Source: Prauserella rugosa
Lineage (GTDB): Bacteria > Actinomycetota > Actinomycetes > Mycobacteriales > Pseudonocardiaceae
Direction: 5' to 3'
DNA length: 64,000 nucleotides
NCBI RefSeq assembly: GCF_000719975.1
Contig: NZ_JOIJ01000008.1
Location: 62,001-126,000, forward strand
Part shown: positions 8,418 through 18,490 of the stretch, one piece after another
How positions within the stretch are numbered: position 1 is the first letter of the stretch
Layout: the number at the start of each line of letters is the position of its first letter
Position numbers and translations under genes: made by a program
The notes under the pieces: model-generated
The model's database searches: none
Seen by the model: the letters and a program-made list of their open reading frames with translations, nothing else
What the model was told of the DNA's origin: nothing

Positions 8418-9265
8418 TGGCCGGCGCAGCACACACCGCGCACATGAACCCGGACGTGGCCCCGGAGTCGAGGGCGACCGGCCGGGTGCTGAGCTCGTGG
8501 CGGGCGGCCTGGTTGCGGGTCGAGGCGCACTGGACCTGGTATCGGCGCTACTGGCGGTCGAGCCTGTACTCGTCCGGTCTGCAGCCGGTGCTGTTCCTCG
8601 CCGCGATGGGCCTCGGATTCGGGTCGCAGGTCGAGGCGGGCCCGGCGACCGGTGGGCACGCGTACGTCCACTACGTGGCGCCCGCGCTGTTGGTGGCCGG
8701 AGCCGTGCAGAACGCGATCGGCGAGTCCAGTTATCCGGTGCTGTCCGGGTTCAAATGGCAGCAGGACTACCACGCGGTGACCGCGACGCCCGTGACCGCG
8801 GGTCAGCTGCTCGGCGGGCAGATCATCTGGTTGACCCTGCGCGTGGGCATCGCGTGCGTGGTGTACCTGCTCGTCGCCGCGTTGTTCGGCGCGTGGCTCG
8901 ACCTCGGCGCGCTGCTCGTCGTCCCGGTGGGGCTGCTGGCCGCCGTGGCATGCGGCGTACCGATCATGGCCGTGGCCGCGACGACCTACAACGAGGGCGG
9001 CCGATTCACGGCGATCTTCCGGTTCCTCGTCATGCCGATGATCCTGTTCTCGGGCACGTTCTTCCCGATCGAGCAGCTGCCTGCCGCGGTGCGCTGGCTG
9101 GCGTGGATCTCCCCGGTGTGGCACGGCACCGAACTGGCCAGGGGCGCCACCTTCGGCGGACTCGGCCTGCTGCCCGCGGCGGGACACCTCGCCTTCCTCG
9201 GGACGTTGCTCGGCGTGAGCGCACTCGCCGCGCGGCGGTACTTCTACCGGCGACTGGTGGTGTGA
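8417..9265 (+). CDS. ABC-2 type transporter permease 1
   Basis: This 282-residue integral membrane protein has about six hydrophobic segments and a polar N-terminus of 40 residues. It belongs to the ABC-2 permease family, with the IWLTLRVG and FPIEQLP regions typical of DrrB/NodJ-like subunits. Its start overlaps the ATPase stop. With the next gene it should form a heterodimeric membrane pore powered by the ATPase encoded upstream. Confidence 0.92.
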   Translation: MAGAAHTAHMNPDVAPESRATGRVLSSWRAAWLRVEAHWTWYRRYWRSSLYSSGLQPVLFLAAMGLGFGSQVEAGPATGGHAYVHYVAPALLVAGAVQNAIGESSYPVLSGFKWQQDYHAVTATPVTAGQLLGGQIIWLTLRVGIACVVYLLVAALFGAWLDLGALLVVPVGLLAAVACGVPIMAVAATTYNEGGRFTAIFRFLVMPMILFSGTFFPIEQLPAAVRWLAWISPVWHGTELARGATFGGLGLLPAAGHLAFLGTLLGVSALAARRYFYRRLVV

Positions 9266-9268
9266 GCC

Positions 9269-10108
9269 ATGACGATCGCACCGTCGGAGCAGACCCGCCC
9301 GCCGCGCCGCGGCGTGTTGCTGCGCATCCTGCCGCCGTCCGTCTACACCGGACGCGCGCGAGCGCTGCTCGAACGTTCGACGCTGGTGTATTCGCGCGCG
9401 TGGCTGGTGTTTCTGTCCGGGATCGTCGAACCGCTGCTGTACCTGCTCGCGTTCCAGGTCGGGTTCGGCGCGCTCGTCGACGAGGTGACCGGGCCGGGCG
9501 GAGAGCCGATGAGCTACGTCGCGTTCGTCGCCCCGGCGCTGCTCGCCGCGTCGGCGATGAACGGCGCCGTGTTCGACTCGACGTTCAACGTGTTCTTTAA
9601 GTTCCGCTACAACAAGACCTACGACGCGATGCTGGCCACGCCGCTCGGGCCGCTCGACATCGCGCTCGGCGAGATCGGCTGGGCCGTGGTGCGCGGCGGG
9701 CTGTACGCGCTGGCCTTCCTCGGCGTGATGGCCGGCTTCGGGCTGGCCACCTCACCGTGGGCGCTGTTGCTCGTGCCGGTGGCACTGCTGGTGTCGTTCG
9801 CGTTCGCCGCCGTGGGGATGGTGTGCGCGACGTTCCTGAAATCGCCTGCCCAGTTCGACTTCGTGCAGCTCGCCGTGATGCCGATGTTCCTGCTGTCCAC
9901 CACCTTCTATCCGTTGACCGTGTACCCGGAGCCGCTGCAGTACGTCGTGCAGTGCCTGCCGCTGTACCACGGCATCGAACTCACGCGTGGGCTGTCGGTC
10001 GGCGTCCTGGACGTCAGCATGATCGGCCACGTCGTCTACCTGCTGGTGCTCGCGGCCGCCGGGGCCTACCTCACGGCGAAACGGCTCGCCGGGCTGCTCC
10101 TGCGCTGA
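9269..10108 (+). CDS. ABC-2 type transporter permease 2
   Basis: This 279-residue ABC-2 permease follows three bases after permease 1 and resembles it in layout: a cytoplasmic N-terminus, about six membrane segments and a LSTTFYPL motif in the penultimate loop. It completes the three-gene exporter. The stop at 10106-10108 directly abuts the convergent SulP gene with no intergenic DNA, so transcription from the two sides must collide or read through here. Confidence 0.92.
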   Translation: MTIAPSEQTRPPRRGVLLRILPPSVYTGRARALLERSTLVYSRAWLVFLSGIVEPLLYLLAFQVGFGALVDEVTGPGGEPMSYVAFVAPALLAASAMNGAVFDSTFNVFFKFRYNKTYDAMLATPLGPLDIALGEIGWAVVRGGLYALAFLGVMAGFGLATSPWALLLVPVALLVSFAFAAVGMVCATFLKSPAQFDFVQLAVMPMFLLSTTFYPLTVYPEPLQYVVQCLPLYHGIELTRGLSVGVLDVSMIGHVVYLLVLAAAGAYLTAKRLAGLLLR

Positions 10109-11653
10109 TCATTCGGCGCCCAGTTCGCCCGAGAGCCGGCCGTGCCGGGCCGAGGAGTCCTCGTTCAGCCCGACGATGCGTACCGTCGCGCCGTGTGCCG
10201 CGTATTTGGTCTCGATCGCGTCCAGTGCCGCGACCGACGAGGCGTCCCAGACGTGGGCACGGGACAGGTCGATCACCACCTCGCGTGCACCGTCGCTGTA
10301 GTCGAACTGCGTGACCAGGTCGTTGGACGAGGCGAAGAACAGTTCGCCGGTCACCCGGTACACGCGCTGCCCGTCGTCGTCGGAGGCATCGAGCCGTTCG
10401 ACCGTCGTCAGGTGTGCCACGCGGCGGGCGAACAGCACGAACGCGGTCAGCACCCCGGCGACGACGCCGATGGCGAGGTTGTCGGTCGCCACCGTCAGCA
10501 CCACCGTCACGAGCATGACCGAGGTCTCCGACTTCGGCATGCGCCGCAGCGTCGAGAGCCGGACCGAGTGCCAGTCGAACGTGCCGACCGAGACCATGAT
10601 CATGACGGCGACCAACGCGGCCATGGGCATGATCGCGACGACGTCGCCGAGGCTGACCACGAGAATCAGCAGGAACACACCCGCCAGGAAGGTCGAGATC
10701 CGGGTACGGGAGCCCGACTCCTTCACGTTGATCATCGTCTGGCCGATCATGGCGCAGCCGCCCATGCCGCCGAAGAATCCCGTGACGATGTTGGCCGCTC
10801 CCTGGCCCCAGGCCTCGCGGGACTTGTCGGAGTGGGTGTCGGTGATGTCGTCGACGAGCTTGGCCGTCATCAGCGACTCGAGCAGGCCTACCAACGCCAT
10901 GGCCACGGCGTACGGGGCGACGATCTGCAGGGTCTCCAGCGTCCACGGCACGTCGGGGATCAGCAGGGACGGCAACGAGCTGGGCAGTTCGCCCTCGTCG
11001 CCGACCGTCGGCACGCTGATGCCGGTCAGCACGACCGCGCCGGTCAGCAGCACGATCGCGACGAGCGGGGCGGGAACGGCCTTGGTCAGTTTCGGCCACC
11101 CCACGATGACCGCGATGCCGACGGCCACGAGCGGGTAGACCAGCCACGGGACGTCGATGAGATGCGGCACCTGCGACAGGAAGATCAGGATGGCGAGGGC
11201 GTTGACGAATCCGACCATCACCGAACGCGGGATGAACCGCATGAGTTTGGCGACGCCGAGCAGTCCGAGGACGATCTGAATGAGGCCACCCAGGATGACG
11301 GTCGCGAGCAGATAGTCGACGCCGTACTCCCGCACGACTGGTGCCACGACGAGGGCGACCGCTCCCGTCGCCGCCGAGATCATCGCCGGCCTGCCGCCGA
11401 GGAACGCGATCGTGACGGCCATGGTGAAGCTGGCGAACAGGCCGATGCGCGGGTCCACGCCGGCGATGATCGAGAAGGCGATCGCCTCGGGAATCAGGGC
11501 CAGTGCCACGACGAGCCCGCCGAGCACCTCGGTTTTCATCCTGCGCGGATCACGCAGCGCGGCCGTCCACGAGTGGGAGCGGTCGGCGTCGGGCGCACCG
11601 GTCACGGGTCGGGGTTCGGGTGCGGGATCGGGAATCTGCAGCTCGTCGGACAC
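10109..11653 (-). CDS. SulP family anion permease with STAS domain
   Basis: This protein of about 514 residues has a cytoplasmic tail, 10-12 membrane segments (LGGLVVALALIPEAIAFS is the conserved SulP entry motif) and a C-terminal STAS domain (EVVIDLSRAHVWDASSVAAL) that regulates transport. SulP proteins move sulfate, bicarbonate or dicarboxylates. The full assimilatory sulfate operon lies 40 kb away, but nothing ties the two together. The GTG start at 11653 is chosen from the onset of the tail; upstream in-frame starts lack better ribosome sites. MerR is divergent. Confidence 0.9.
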   Translation of the reverse strand: MSDELQIPDPAPEPRPVTGAPDADRSHSWTAALRDPRRMKTEVLGGLVVALALIPEAIAFSIIAGVDPRIGLFASFTMAVTIAFLGGRPAMISAATGAVALVVAPVVREYGVDYLLATVILGGLIQIVLGLLGVAKLMRFIPRSVMVGFVNALAILIFLSQVPHLIDVPWLVYPLVAVGIAVIVGWPKLTKAVPAPLVAIVLLTGAVVLTGISVPTVGDEGELPSSLPSLLIPDVPWTLETLQIVAPYAVAMALVGLLESLMTAKLVDDITDTHSDKSREAWGQGAANIVTGFFGGMGGCAMIGQTMINVKESGSRTRISTFLAGVFLLILVVSLGDVVAIMPMAALVAVMIMVSVGTFDWHSVRLSTLRRMPKSETSVMLVTVVLTVATDNLAIGVVAGVLTAFVLFARRVAHLTTVERLDASDDDGQRVYRVTGELFFASSNDLVTQFDYSDGAREVVIDLSRAHVWDASSVAALDAIETKYAAHGATVRIVGLNEDSSARHGRLSGELGAE

Positions 11654-11782
11654 GAGCGGCAAACCTACCGTTACGTGAGGGTTGCGTTGTCGCGGGTCGC
11701 GGCGAACGTGCCGCGGGGCACAGGTGCGCGCGGGCCGGTGCTGCGGGGAGGCGACCCCGGAGGGTGGGGATAATGCGCCGTG

Positions 11783-12169
11783 ATGAGTGAGCACACCGAG
11801 GTGTCCACGATGCACATCGGCGCGGTGGCCGAACGGACGGGCCTGTCGTTGCGCACGTTGCGGCATTGGGACGAGGTCGGCCTCGTGCAGCCGTCCGGGC
11901 GTTCGGACGGCGGTTTCCGGCTGTACACCGAGGACGACGTCGAACGCATCCTCCTGGTGCGCCGTATGAAGCCGCTCGGTTTCACGCTCGCGGAGATGGG
12001 CGAACTGCTCGAGGTGGCCGACCGCATCGCAGGCGGGGCGGCCGATGCGGCAGCGCGGTCACGGCTGGCCGAACTGCTGGCCTCGGCACAGCAGCGGCGA
12101 GCCGAACTGGCGGGCAAGCTCGACATGGCCGACGAGTTCATCGCGAAGCTGCGCGCGCTGACCGCGTGA
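11783..12169 (+). CDS. MerR family transcriptional regulator
   Basis: This 128-residue MerR-type protein has the winged HTH (HIGAVAERTGLSLRTLRHWD, then RLYTEDDVERI), a coiled-coil dimerisation helix and a short C-terminus. It has no Cys, so it is not a classical metal or superoxide sensor. The effector is unknown. It is transcribed away from the SulP gene across about 130 bp, so the transporter is a plausible target, though this is inferred from position only. Confidence 0.9.
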   Translation: MSEHTEVSTMHIGAVAERTGLSLRTLRHWDEVGLVQPSGRSDGGFRLYTEDDVERILLVRRMKPLGFTLAEMGELLEVADRIAGGAADAAARSRLAELLASAQQRRAELAGKLDMADEFIAKLRALTA

Positions 12170-12193
12170 TCGCCGGGCGCCGCCGGGTCGCGC

Positions 12194-13669
12194 TCAGTGC
12201 TGTCCGCCGAGGCGCACGAGCAGGCGGTGCACGGCGTGTGCAGCGTGGGCGCCCACCAGGCCGCGGCCGTGGAAGGCGTTGTCCTCGGCCGGCCCGGTGC
12301 AGGTGCCGGTCTCACGGGCGTCGGCGGGACAGTCGATCGGCTGCGCCTGGCGCAGCAGCATGCGCCGCAAGGCGGCGGGGGAGCGGTCCTCGGACCGGTC
12401 GGCCGCCAGGACGGCGGCGGCACTCGCCACGTGCGGGGCCGCCATCGACGTGCCGCACAACCGGTCGTATCCGCCGGGCACCGTGGACAGCACACAGTCG
12501 CCGTCCGAACCTCCCGGCGCCGCGAGGTCGATGACGCCGCGTCCGTACGAGCTGTAGTCGGCCTTCGTGCCGTGCCGGTCGACGGCCGACACGGTGAGCG
12601 TCTCCTGCAGCGCGGCGGGCACCGCCACGCACGCGCGGGCGAGGTCGGACCGGCCCTCGTCCCACCCGCCATCGTCATTGCCGTCGCCGGCGTGGTGCAG
12701 GTCGCTGTGGGGGAGCGGTGACAGGTCGAGTCCGTCGTTGGTGGCGGCCGCGACGTTGAGGGTGCCCGAACGGTCGGCGAACTCGACGGCTCGCGCGACC
12801 GCTTCGTGGACGACCTTCCTGCCCTCGCTCGCGGCGCAGGCGACGCCGGAGGGCGCCACGGTGAAGCTGGCGTTGGTCACGTCGATGCCGTTGTGTGCCG
12901 CCCAGAGGTAGCCGCAGACCGCGGCCTCCGGCGTGACGTAGCCGTCGTCGTCGACGACCCGCACCGAGGCCAGACGCGTGCCCGGGGCGGCACCGGTGAC
13001 GCCGCGTCCGTCGTCGGCCGCGCCCACGATCCCGGCCACGTGCGTGCCGTGCGTCGCGGCCGTGCTCGACTCGGCCGGTCCCGGCGACCAGGCCGACGGA
13101 CGCCGGTCGGGGACGCCGGTCAGACAGCCTGCGGACGCGTCGGGGTCGATCGCGTCGGCCAGGTCGGGATGGCCCGCGTCGATGCCGGAGTCGAGGACGC
13201 CGACCGTCACGTCGTCCAGTCCGGCCGGTTCCACGGGCGTCAGGCGGGCGCCGGTGAGCTGCATGTCCCACTGCTCGCCACTGAAGTCGCCGGTGCGGTC
13301 GTCGGTGGCCCCCTCGGCCGTGGCCGAGGGGGCTTCGGCCGTGGAGCCGTGGGCACGTTCGTAGCGGGCGCGCTGTGCGCTGAACGCGCGGTCGGTGCCC
13401 ACGACTCGGTCGAAATCCGGGTCGGCCGACGTCGCGATCGCCACCGCGATGTCGTCGTAGTACTCGGTGAGTGCACCGCAGGCCGAGCGGACGACCCGGT
13501 CGGCGTCGGATGGGGAAGTGCCCTCGTCGAACAGCACGACATGGCGCCACGCCCGGGAATCGGTGTGACAGGTCTCACCGCCCTGCGCTCGGGCTGGTGC
13601 CGTCGCGGCGAGATGGCCGGTGAGCACGAGCATCGCGCAGGCGAGCAGTACGTTCGCGCGCCCGAGCAC
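12194..13669 (-). CDS. Secreted subtilisin-like serine protease (S8)
   Basis: This 491-residue protease has a signal peptide ending near APARAQG, then a propeptide of about 110 residues. The catalytic domain has Asp in GVLDSGIDAGHPD, His in THGTHVAGI and Ser in CGTSMAAPHVASA, so the triad is complete. The GTG at 13669 is preceded by GGAGG at ideal spacing, which rejects a frame extending to 14374. Paired Cys residues suggest disulfides. It is probably an extracellular or cell-wall protease. No membrane anchor is visible at the C-terminus, unlike mycosins. Confidence 0.93.
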   Translation of the reverse strand: MLGRANVLLACAMLVLTGHLAATAPARAQGGETCHTDSRAWRHVVLFDEGTSPSDADRVVRSACGALTEYYDDIAVAIATSADPDFDRVVGTDRAFSAQRARYERAHGSTAEAPSATAEGATDDRTGDFSGEQWDMQLTGARLTPVEPAGLDDVTVGVLDSGIDAGHPDLADAIDPDASAGCLTGVPDRRPSAWSPGPAESSTAATHGTHVAGIVGAADDGRGVTGAAPGTRLASVRVVDDDGYVTPEAAVCGYLWAAHNGIDVTNASFTVAPSGVACAASEGRKVVHEAVARAVEFADRSGTLNVAAATNDGLDLSPLPHSDLHHAGDGNDDGGWDEGRSDLARACVAVPAALQETLTVSAVDRHGTKADYSSYGRGVIDLAAPGGSDGDCVLSTVPGGYDRLCGTSMAAPHVASAAAVLAADRSEDRSPAALRRMLLRQAQPIDCPADARETGTCTGPAEDNAFHGRGLVGAHAAHAVHRLLVRLGGQH

Positions 13670-14271
13670 TGGACCTCCGTGGATGTCGTCGCGATGACCG
13701 CTCCGCAGGTGCTGCCACGTATCGCCCGCGACTGCCCCATGACGCACCGTAGCCAGCACGGGATGCCAGGGACAACCATCGCTCACCACCCGGGTGACCG
13801 GGGAGGACGCCGCGGGGAAGGCCGCGCTCCGCGGTGCGTCTCGCGTTGTGTGGGATACTGGTTTCGGCCGTCGAGCCGTCGTCGCCGGGTTACCACCGGC
13901 GAGCGGACGGGCGACGGCCCGGTGACGTGCCGATTCCGGATCCTCGTCGTCGCCGCGGGCACGCGCCATGTGCCTGGCGGCTGGGACGACGCGGATCCCG
14001 GAAGACTGTGTCGACGTCGACGGCTCGGGAGGCACCGAGATGTCGCGAGCACCGGCGGCCGCGTCGCCGCGGGACCCCGCCACGCCGGGCAGGTCGGAAG
14101 ATCCGGCGCCCACGTGGCACGAGTGACAAAGGATTCCCGCCCGTGGTGAGCCCACCACGGCGGTCAACAGGAACGGCCCCTGTGCGGCCGCGTCCTGTGT
14201 GCCGGTACCGGCAGCGAGGTGACCGATCTCGCCCGGACGGACGCAGGCGCGCCCGGGGGCGGAGGAGACAT
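13670..14271. other. Long divergent intergenic region ahead of rne
   Basis: About 600 bp separate the divergent protease and rne genes. I see no convincing ORF: the in-frame upstream extension of rne is Arg-rich and lacks protein-like character. A GATACT box near 13855 could be a -10 for rne, giving a 5' leader of roughly 400 nt. Long rne leaders mediate autoregulation in enterobacteria, but that remains inference here. Confidence 0.4.
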
Positions 14272-17200
14272 ATGTCGAACGCGGAGACACCCGCCGAGAA
14301 CACCGGCGGGACTGCCGCCACACCCATCGCACGCGCACTGCAGGAGCTGCCCAACCGGGTGCGGGTTCACGCACTGGCCAAGCTCCTCGGATCCAGCAGC
14401 CGAGAGGTGCTCGGCATGCTGTCCGAGCTCGGCGAGACCGCGCGGAGCCCCCAGTCCAGTGTGACCAGGGACGTGGCGGTCAAGGTCGCGGAGACGGCGG
14501 GGGCCGTGCCGCCCGCCGACCCGCAGGACGGCGCCGCCGAGAGCGGTGCCGCGGCTGAGCAGGCTCCCGCCGAGCAGGCCCCGGCCGAGCAGGCCGAGGC
14601 GAGCGCGGAGACGACCACCGCAGCGGCGGACGCGGGAGCCGGGTCCGCGGAGTCGGCCGAGTCAGCCGAGTCAGCCCGGTCCGTGGAGGCCACCGAGTCG
14701 GGGGCCTCGGACTCCGGCCGTGCGGGTGCGCCCGCGGCCGTGCTGTCCGCGCCCGCACAGCCCGACCAGCCGTCCCTGCCCGCCGCGGGGCCGGCCGCCC
14801 ACACGCCGGTGTTCGCGGCGCCGTCGCCGGTGTTCCTGCCCCCGGATCCGGTCGAGACCCCCGCACCCGAATCGGGCGTGGCGGAATCCGACGCGAACGA
14901 ATCGGATGCCTCCGACGAGAGCGGTGACCAGGACGGTACGTCCGACGGCTCCGCCGACCAGTCCGGAGACGGCGAGGGCGGTCGTCGCCGTCGCCGCAGG
15001 GGCAGGCGTGGACGTGGCCGTGGCAAGGGCGGTGACGACAACGCCGACACCAACGCCGACGGCACCACCGACAACGCCGAGGGCACCGACCGCGGCGACA
15101 CCGGCGAGTCCGCCGACGACAAGACCGCGGGCGGCAAGGGCTCGGGCAAGAAGAGCCAGGCCGAGAGCGCGGACAAGGACGGCAAGGGCGGTGCCGGTAA
15201 GGACGGTGCCGGTAAGGACGGTAAAGACGCCGCCACCTCCGACAAGGACGGCAAGGACACCCCGGGTTCGGGCGATTCCGAGGCCGATTCCGGCGAGGCC
15301 GGCACCGATGCCGACGGCGACCAGGACCAGGGTGAGCAGTCCGAGTCCGGCAGCAAGCGCCGTCGCCGCCGCCGTAGGCGCAAGGGCGGCAGCGGCGACG
15401 ACGCCGACGGCCAGTCGCAGGACGACCCGCCCAACACGGTGGTCCACGTCCGCGACGGCAAGCAGAACGACAAGGGCGACAAGGGCGACGGCGTCCGCAG
15501 CGTCCGTGGCTCGACGCGGCTCGAGGCCAAGCGTCAGCGGCGCAGGGATGGCCGCGAGGCAGGGCGCAGGCGCGCCCCGATCCTGTCCGAGTCCGAGTTC
15601 CTCGCCCGGCGTGAGTCCGTCGAGCGCACGATGGTGGTGCGCGAACGCGGTGGCTCCACGCAGATCGGGGTGCTCGAGGACGGCGTGCTCTGCGAGCACT
15701 TCGTCACCTCGCAGGGCAGCGGGTCCATCGTCGGCAACGTCTACCTCGGCCGGGTCCAGAACGTGCTGCCGTCCATGGAGGCGGCGTTCATCGACATCGG
15801 CCGCGGACGCAACGCGGTGCTCTACGCGGGCGAGGTCGACTGGGACGCGGCCGGCCTCGAAGGCAAGGCCAGGAAGATCGAGCAGGCGCTGACCAGCGGC
15901 GACCAGGTCCTCGTGCAGGTCACGAAGGACCCGATCGGGCACAAGGGCGCGCGGCTGACCACCCAGATCTCCCTGCCGGGCCGGTTCCTCGTGTACGTGC
16001 CCTCCGGCGGCGCGACCGGTATCTCCCGCAAGCTGCCCGAGAACGAACGGCGCAGGCTCAAGGACATCCTCAAACGGATCGTCCCGGAGGACGCGGGCGT
16101 GATCATCCGCACCGCCTCCGAGGGCATCAGCGAGGAAGAGCTCGACCGGGACGTCCGCAGGCTGCAGGCGCAGTGGGAGGTCATCAAGGAGAAGTCGGAG
16201 GCCGCCTCGTCGGGGTCCGGCAAGAAGTCCGGAGCCCCCACCCTCCTGTACGAGGAGCCGGACCTGCTGGTGAAGGTCGTGCGCGACCTGTTCACCGAGG
16301 ACTTCGTCAAGCTCGAGGTCCAGGGCGACACGGCGTGGGAGACGATCAGCGCGTACGTGCAGCACGTCGCGCCCGACCTCATGGACCGGGTCAAGCGCTA
16401 CGTCGGCAACGGCGACGTCTTCACCGAACACCGCATCGACGAGCAGATCACCAAGGCCCTCGACCGGAAGGTGTGGCTGCCCTCGGGCGGCTACCTGGTG
16501 ATCGACCGCACCGAGGCGATGACCGTCATCGACGTCAACACCGGCAAGTTCACCGGCTCCGGCGGCAACCTCGAGGAGACGGTCACCCGCAACAACCTGG
16601 AGTCGGCCGAGGAGATCGTCCGCCAGCTCCGGCTGCGCGACATCGGCGGCATCATCGTCATCGACTTCATCGACATGGTGCTGGAGTCGAACCGCGAACT
16701 GGTGCTGCGCAGGCTCACCGAATGCCTCGGCAGGGACCGGACGCGGCACCAGGTCGCCGAGGTCACCTCGCTCGGCCTGGTGCAGATGACACGCAAGCGG
16801 GTCGGCACCGGCCTGCTCGAGGCGTACTCGTCGACGTGCGAGCACTGCAAGGGCCGCGGCGTCCTCGTCTCCACCGAACCGCACAAGAACGGTGGCCACC
16901 AGCACGGCGGCAACGGCGGCGGCAATGGTGGCAACGGCGGCGGTGGCGGCAATGGCGGCGGTGGCGGCCGCAAGCGCGGCGGCCGCGGCAAGGGCGGCGA
17001 CCAGTCCGACCAGGGCAAGCAGGCCGAGCAGGGGCCGACGCCGGAGCAGCGCGAGTCGGTCGTCTCGGCGGTCCAGGCGATGGCGAACGCCTCGAAGGTC
17101 TCCAAGCACGACGAACCGGCCGACGACACCGCCAAGGGCGGCCGGGGCGCCGACGTCCCGGAGGGCTCGGACTCGTCGAAGGCGGACACCGCGACGGAGT

Positions 17201-17970
17201 CCGCCGCCTCGCAGGGCGAGGACACCACGCCCGAGCAGCAGGCCACCGAGCAGCAGGACGAGGGCGGACGAGGCCGGAAGCGGCGCGGTCGTCGAGGTGG
17301 CCAGCGGGCTCAGGCCCCGGCCACCGGCTCCGAGGCCGAATCCCCGGAGGCAGCGACCCCGCAGACTCCGGCCACCGAGACTCAAGCCACGGAGACTCAA
17401 GCCACGGAGACTCAAGCTATCGAGACTGGGGCCACCGAGACTGCGGCTACCGAGACCCACGCGGCCCCGGAGGCCGCCGCGGAGCCGGTGAACACCTCGC
17501 AGGCCACCACGGTCACCACGGCCGAGTCCTCCGAGATCTCCGAGTCCGCCGAGGCGGCGTCGCCGGAGCTCGCCCAGGAGGCGGAATCCCGGCGGGAGGA
17601 GCCGTCGCAGCAGGGCGAACAGGCAGCGCCGCAGGCGCCCGAGAGCGCTCCCGCGTCCGCGGAGCGGCAGGAAGCGCCGGAACCGGCTCCGCGCAGGGGT
17701 CGTCGCACGGCGCGTCGTGCCGCCGGCAGGCCCACCGGACCCGCCGAACCGGTCGGCGGGGTCGAAGTCCAGACGGTGATGACCAGTAGCATGACCACCG
17801 AGAGCAAAACCCCTCAGACCAACGGGACGCCCGACTCGGGCGGCCCGGACACCGCGGAGGCGGGTGCGGCGCAGGCCGCGACCGTGTCGGCGGTGCGAAG
17901 CAGGACCCGGCGTTCCCGCAGGGCGGCAGGCCGCCCCGCAGGTCCGCCGGTCGATGAACAGAGCAGCTGA
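14272..17970 (+). CDS. rne: Ribonuclease E/G with long low-complexity tails
   Basis: This 1232-residue endoribonuclease acts in mRNA decay and rRNA maturation. The catalytic core covers roughly residues 440-870. It has an S1-like segment (GNVYLGRVQNVLPSMEA), the metal-binding Asp motifs TVIDVNTGKFTG and IVIDFIDM, and the Zn-link CEHCKGRG. The core is flanked by an acidic and basic disordered N-terminal region (RRRRRGRRGRGRGK-type clusters) and a Gly-rich then Glu/Thr-rich C-terminal tail ending in an Arg-rich segment. The ATG has GGAGGAG upstream. Residues 1034-1063 contain repeated ATETQ pentads. Tails of this kind usually scaffold degradosome partners and bind RNA. Confidence 0.95.
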   Translation: MSNAETPAENTGGTAATPIARALQELPNRVRVHALAKLLGSSSREVLGMLSELGETARSPQSSVTRDVAVKVAETAGAVPPADPQDGAAESGAAAEQAPAEQAPAEQAEASAETTTAAADAGAGSAESAESAESARSVEATESGASDSGRAGAPAAVLSAPAQPDQPSLPAAGPAAHTPVFAAPSPVFLPPDPVETPAPESGVAESDANESDASDESGDQDGTSDGSADQSGDGEGGRRRRRRGRRGRGRGKGGDDNADTNADGTTDNAEGTDRGDTGESADDKTAGGKGSGKKSQAESADKDGKGGAGKDGAGKDGKDAATSDKDGKDTPGSGDSEADSGEAGTDADGDQDQGEQSESGSKRRRRRRRRKGGSGDDADGQSQDDPPNTVVHVRDGKQNDKGDKGDGVRSVRGSTRLEAKRQRRRDGREAGRRRAPILSESEFLARRESVERTMVVRERGGSTQIGVLEDGVLCEHFVTSQGSGSIVGNVYLGRVQNVLPSMEAAFIDIGRGRNAVLYAGEVDWDAAGLEGKARKIEQALTSGDQVLVQVTKDPIGHKGARLTTQISLPGRFLVYVPSGGATGISRKLPENERRRLKDILKRIVPEDAGVIIRTASEGISEEELDRDVRRLQAQWEVIKEKSEAASSGSGKKSGAPTLLYEEPDLLVKVVRDLFTEDFVKLEVQGDTAWETISAYVQHVAPDLMDRVKRYVGNGDVFTEHRIDEQITKALDRKVWLPSGGYLVIDRTEAMTVIDVNTGKFTGSGGNLEETVTRNNLESAEEIVRQLRLRDIGGIIVIDFIDMVLESNRELVLRRLTECLGRDRTRHQVAEVTSLGLVQMTRKRVGTGLLEAYSSTCEHCKGRGVLVSTEPHKNGGHQHGGNGGGNGGNGGGGGNGGGGGRKRGGRGKGGDQSDQGKQAEQGPTPEQRESVVSAVQAMANASKVSKHDEPADDTAKGGRGADVPEGSDSSKADTATESAASQGEDTTPEQQATEQQDEGGRGRKRRGRRGGQRAQAPATGSEAESPEAATPQTPATETQATETQATETQAIETGATETAATETHAAPEAAAEPVNTSQATTVTTAESSEISESAEAASPELAQEAESRREEPSQQGEQAAPQAPESAPASAERQEAPEPAPRRGRRTARRAAGRPTGPAEPVGGVEVQTVMTSSMTTESKTPQTNGTPDSGGPDTAEAGAAQAATVSAVRSRTRRSRRAAGRPAGPPVDEQSS

Positions 17971-17977
17971 TCGTGAC

Positions 17978-18001
17978 CCCGGTGCTCTCCTGGGCACCGG
18001 G
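17978..18001 (+). terminator. Hairpin after rne
   Basis: An 8-bp GC-rich stem (17978-17985 with 17994-18001) and an 8-nt loop lie seven bases after the rne stop. It is a plausible weak terminator or attenuator before rplU. Confidence 0.5.
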
Positions 18002-18140
18002 ATCCCGTAAGCTGGAGCGCGGCCTGCTGTTGGAGCGGGCCGCTCCGCGCGAACCGCGGATCGCCCAGGGCGGTGTGACAGCCCCGTGCGATGCGCTCGC
18101 GTGAGCCCCCACCCACAGTCGAGCAATGCAGGAGACTTCC

Positions 18141-18455
18141 GTGTCGGCGTATGCAGTCGTCCAGACCGGCGGCAAGCAGTACAAGGTCGCCGTTGGTGAC
18201 GTCGTCGAGGTCGAGAAGCTCGAGGGCGAGCCGGGCACCGAGCACACCTTCCCCGTCGTGCTTCACGTCGACGGCGGCGAGGTCACGTCGGACGCCGACG
18301 CGCTGGCGAAGGTCTCGGTCACCGGCAAGGTCGTCGAGCAGACCAAGGGTCCGAAGATCCGGATCCACAAGTTCAAGAACAAGACCGGCTACCACAAGCG
18401 GCAGGGTCACCGTCAGAAGCTGACCCGCATTGAGGTCACCGGAATCAGCAAGTAA
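18141..18455 (+). CDS. rplU: 50S ribosomal protein L21
   Basis: The 104-residue product starts [19 protein letters not shown] and ends in the basic [10 protein letters not shown] segment that contacts 23S rRNA. I choose GTG 18141 over the in-frame ATG at 18126 because CAGGAG at 18129-18134 is then correctly spaced and the length equals actinobacterial L21. A TAAGCT box at 18008-18013 could be the -10, leaving a leader of about 120 nt. It is the first gene of the rplU-rpmA-obgE block. Confidence 0.97.
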   Translation: MSAYAVVQTGGKQYKVAVGDVVEVEKLEGEPGTEHTFPVVLHVDGGEVTSDADALAKVSVTGKVVEQTKGPKIRIHKFKNKTGYHKRQGHRQKLTRIEVTGISK

Positions 18456-18490
18456 GGCTGTTGCCTTTTCCCAGAGGAGAGTGAGCTCAG

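Noticed and set aside
13834..14271. In-frame upstream extension of rne
   Set aside because: Arg-rich, non-protein-like, and the ATG at 14272 has a strong GGAGGAG.
14671..18126. 1151-codon minus-strand open frame opposite rne
   Set aside because: GC-rich shadow frame; rne carries the full catalytic motifs and a proper ribosome site on the plus strand.
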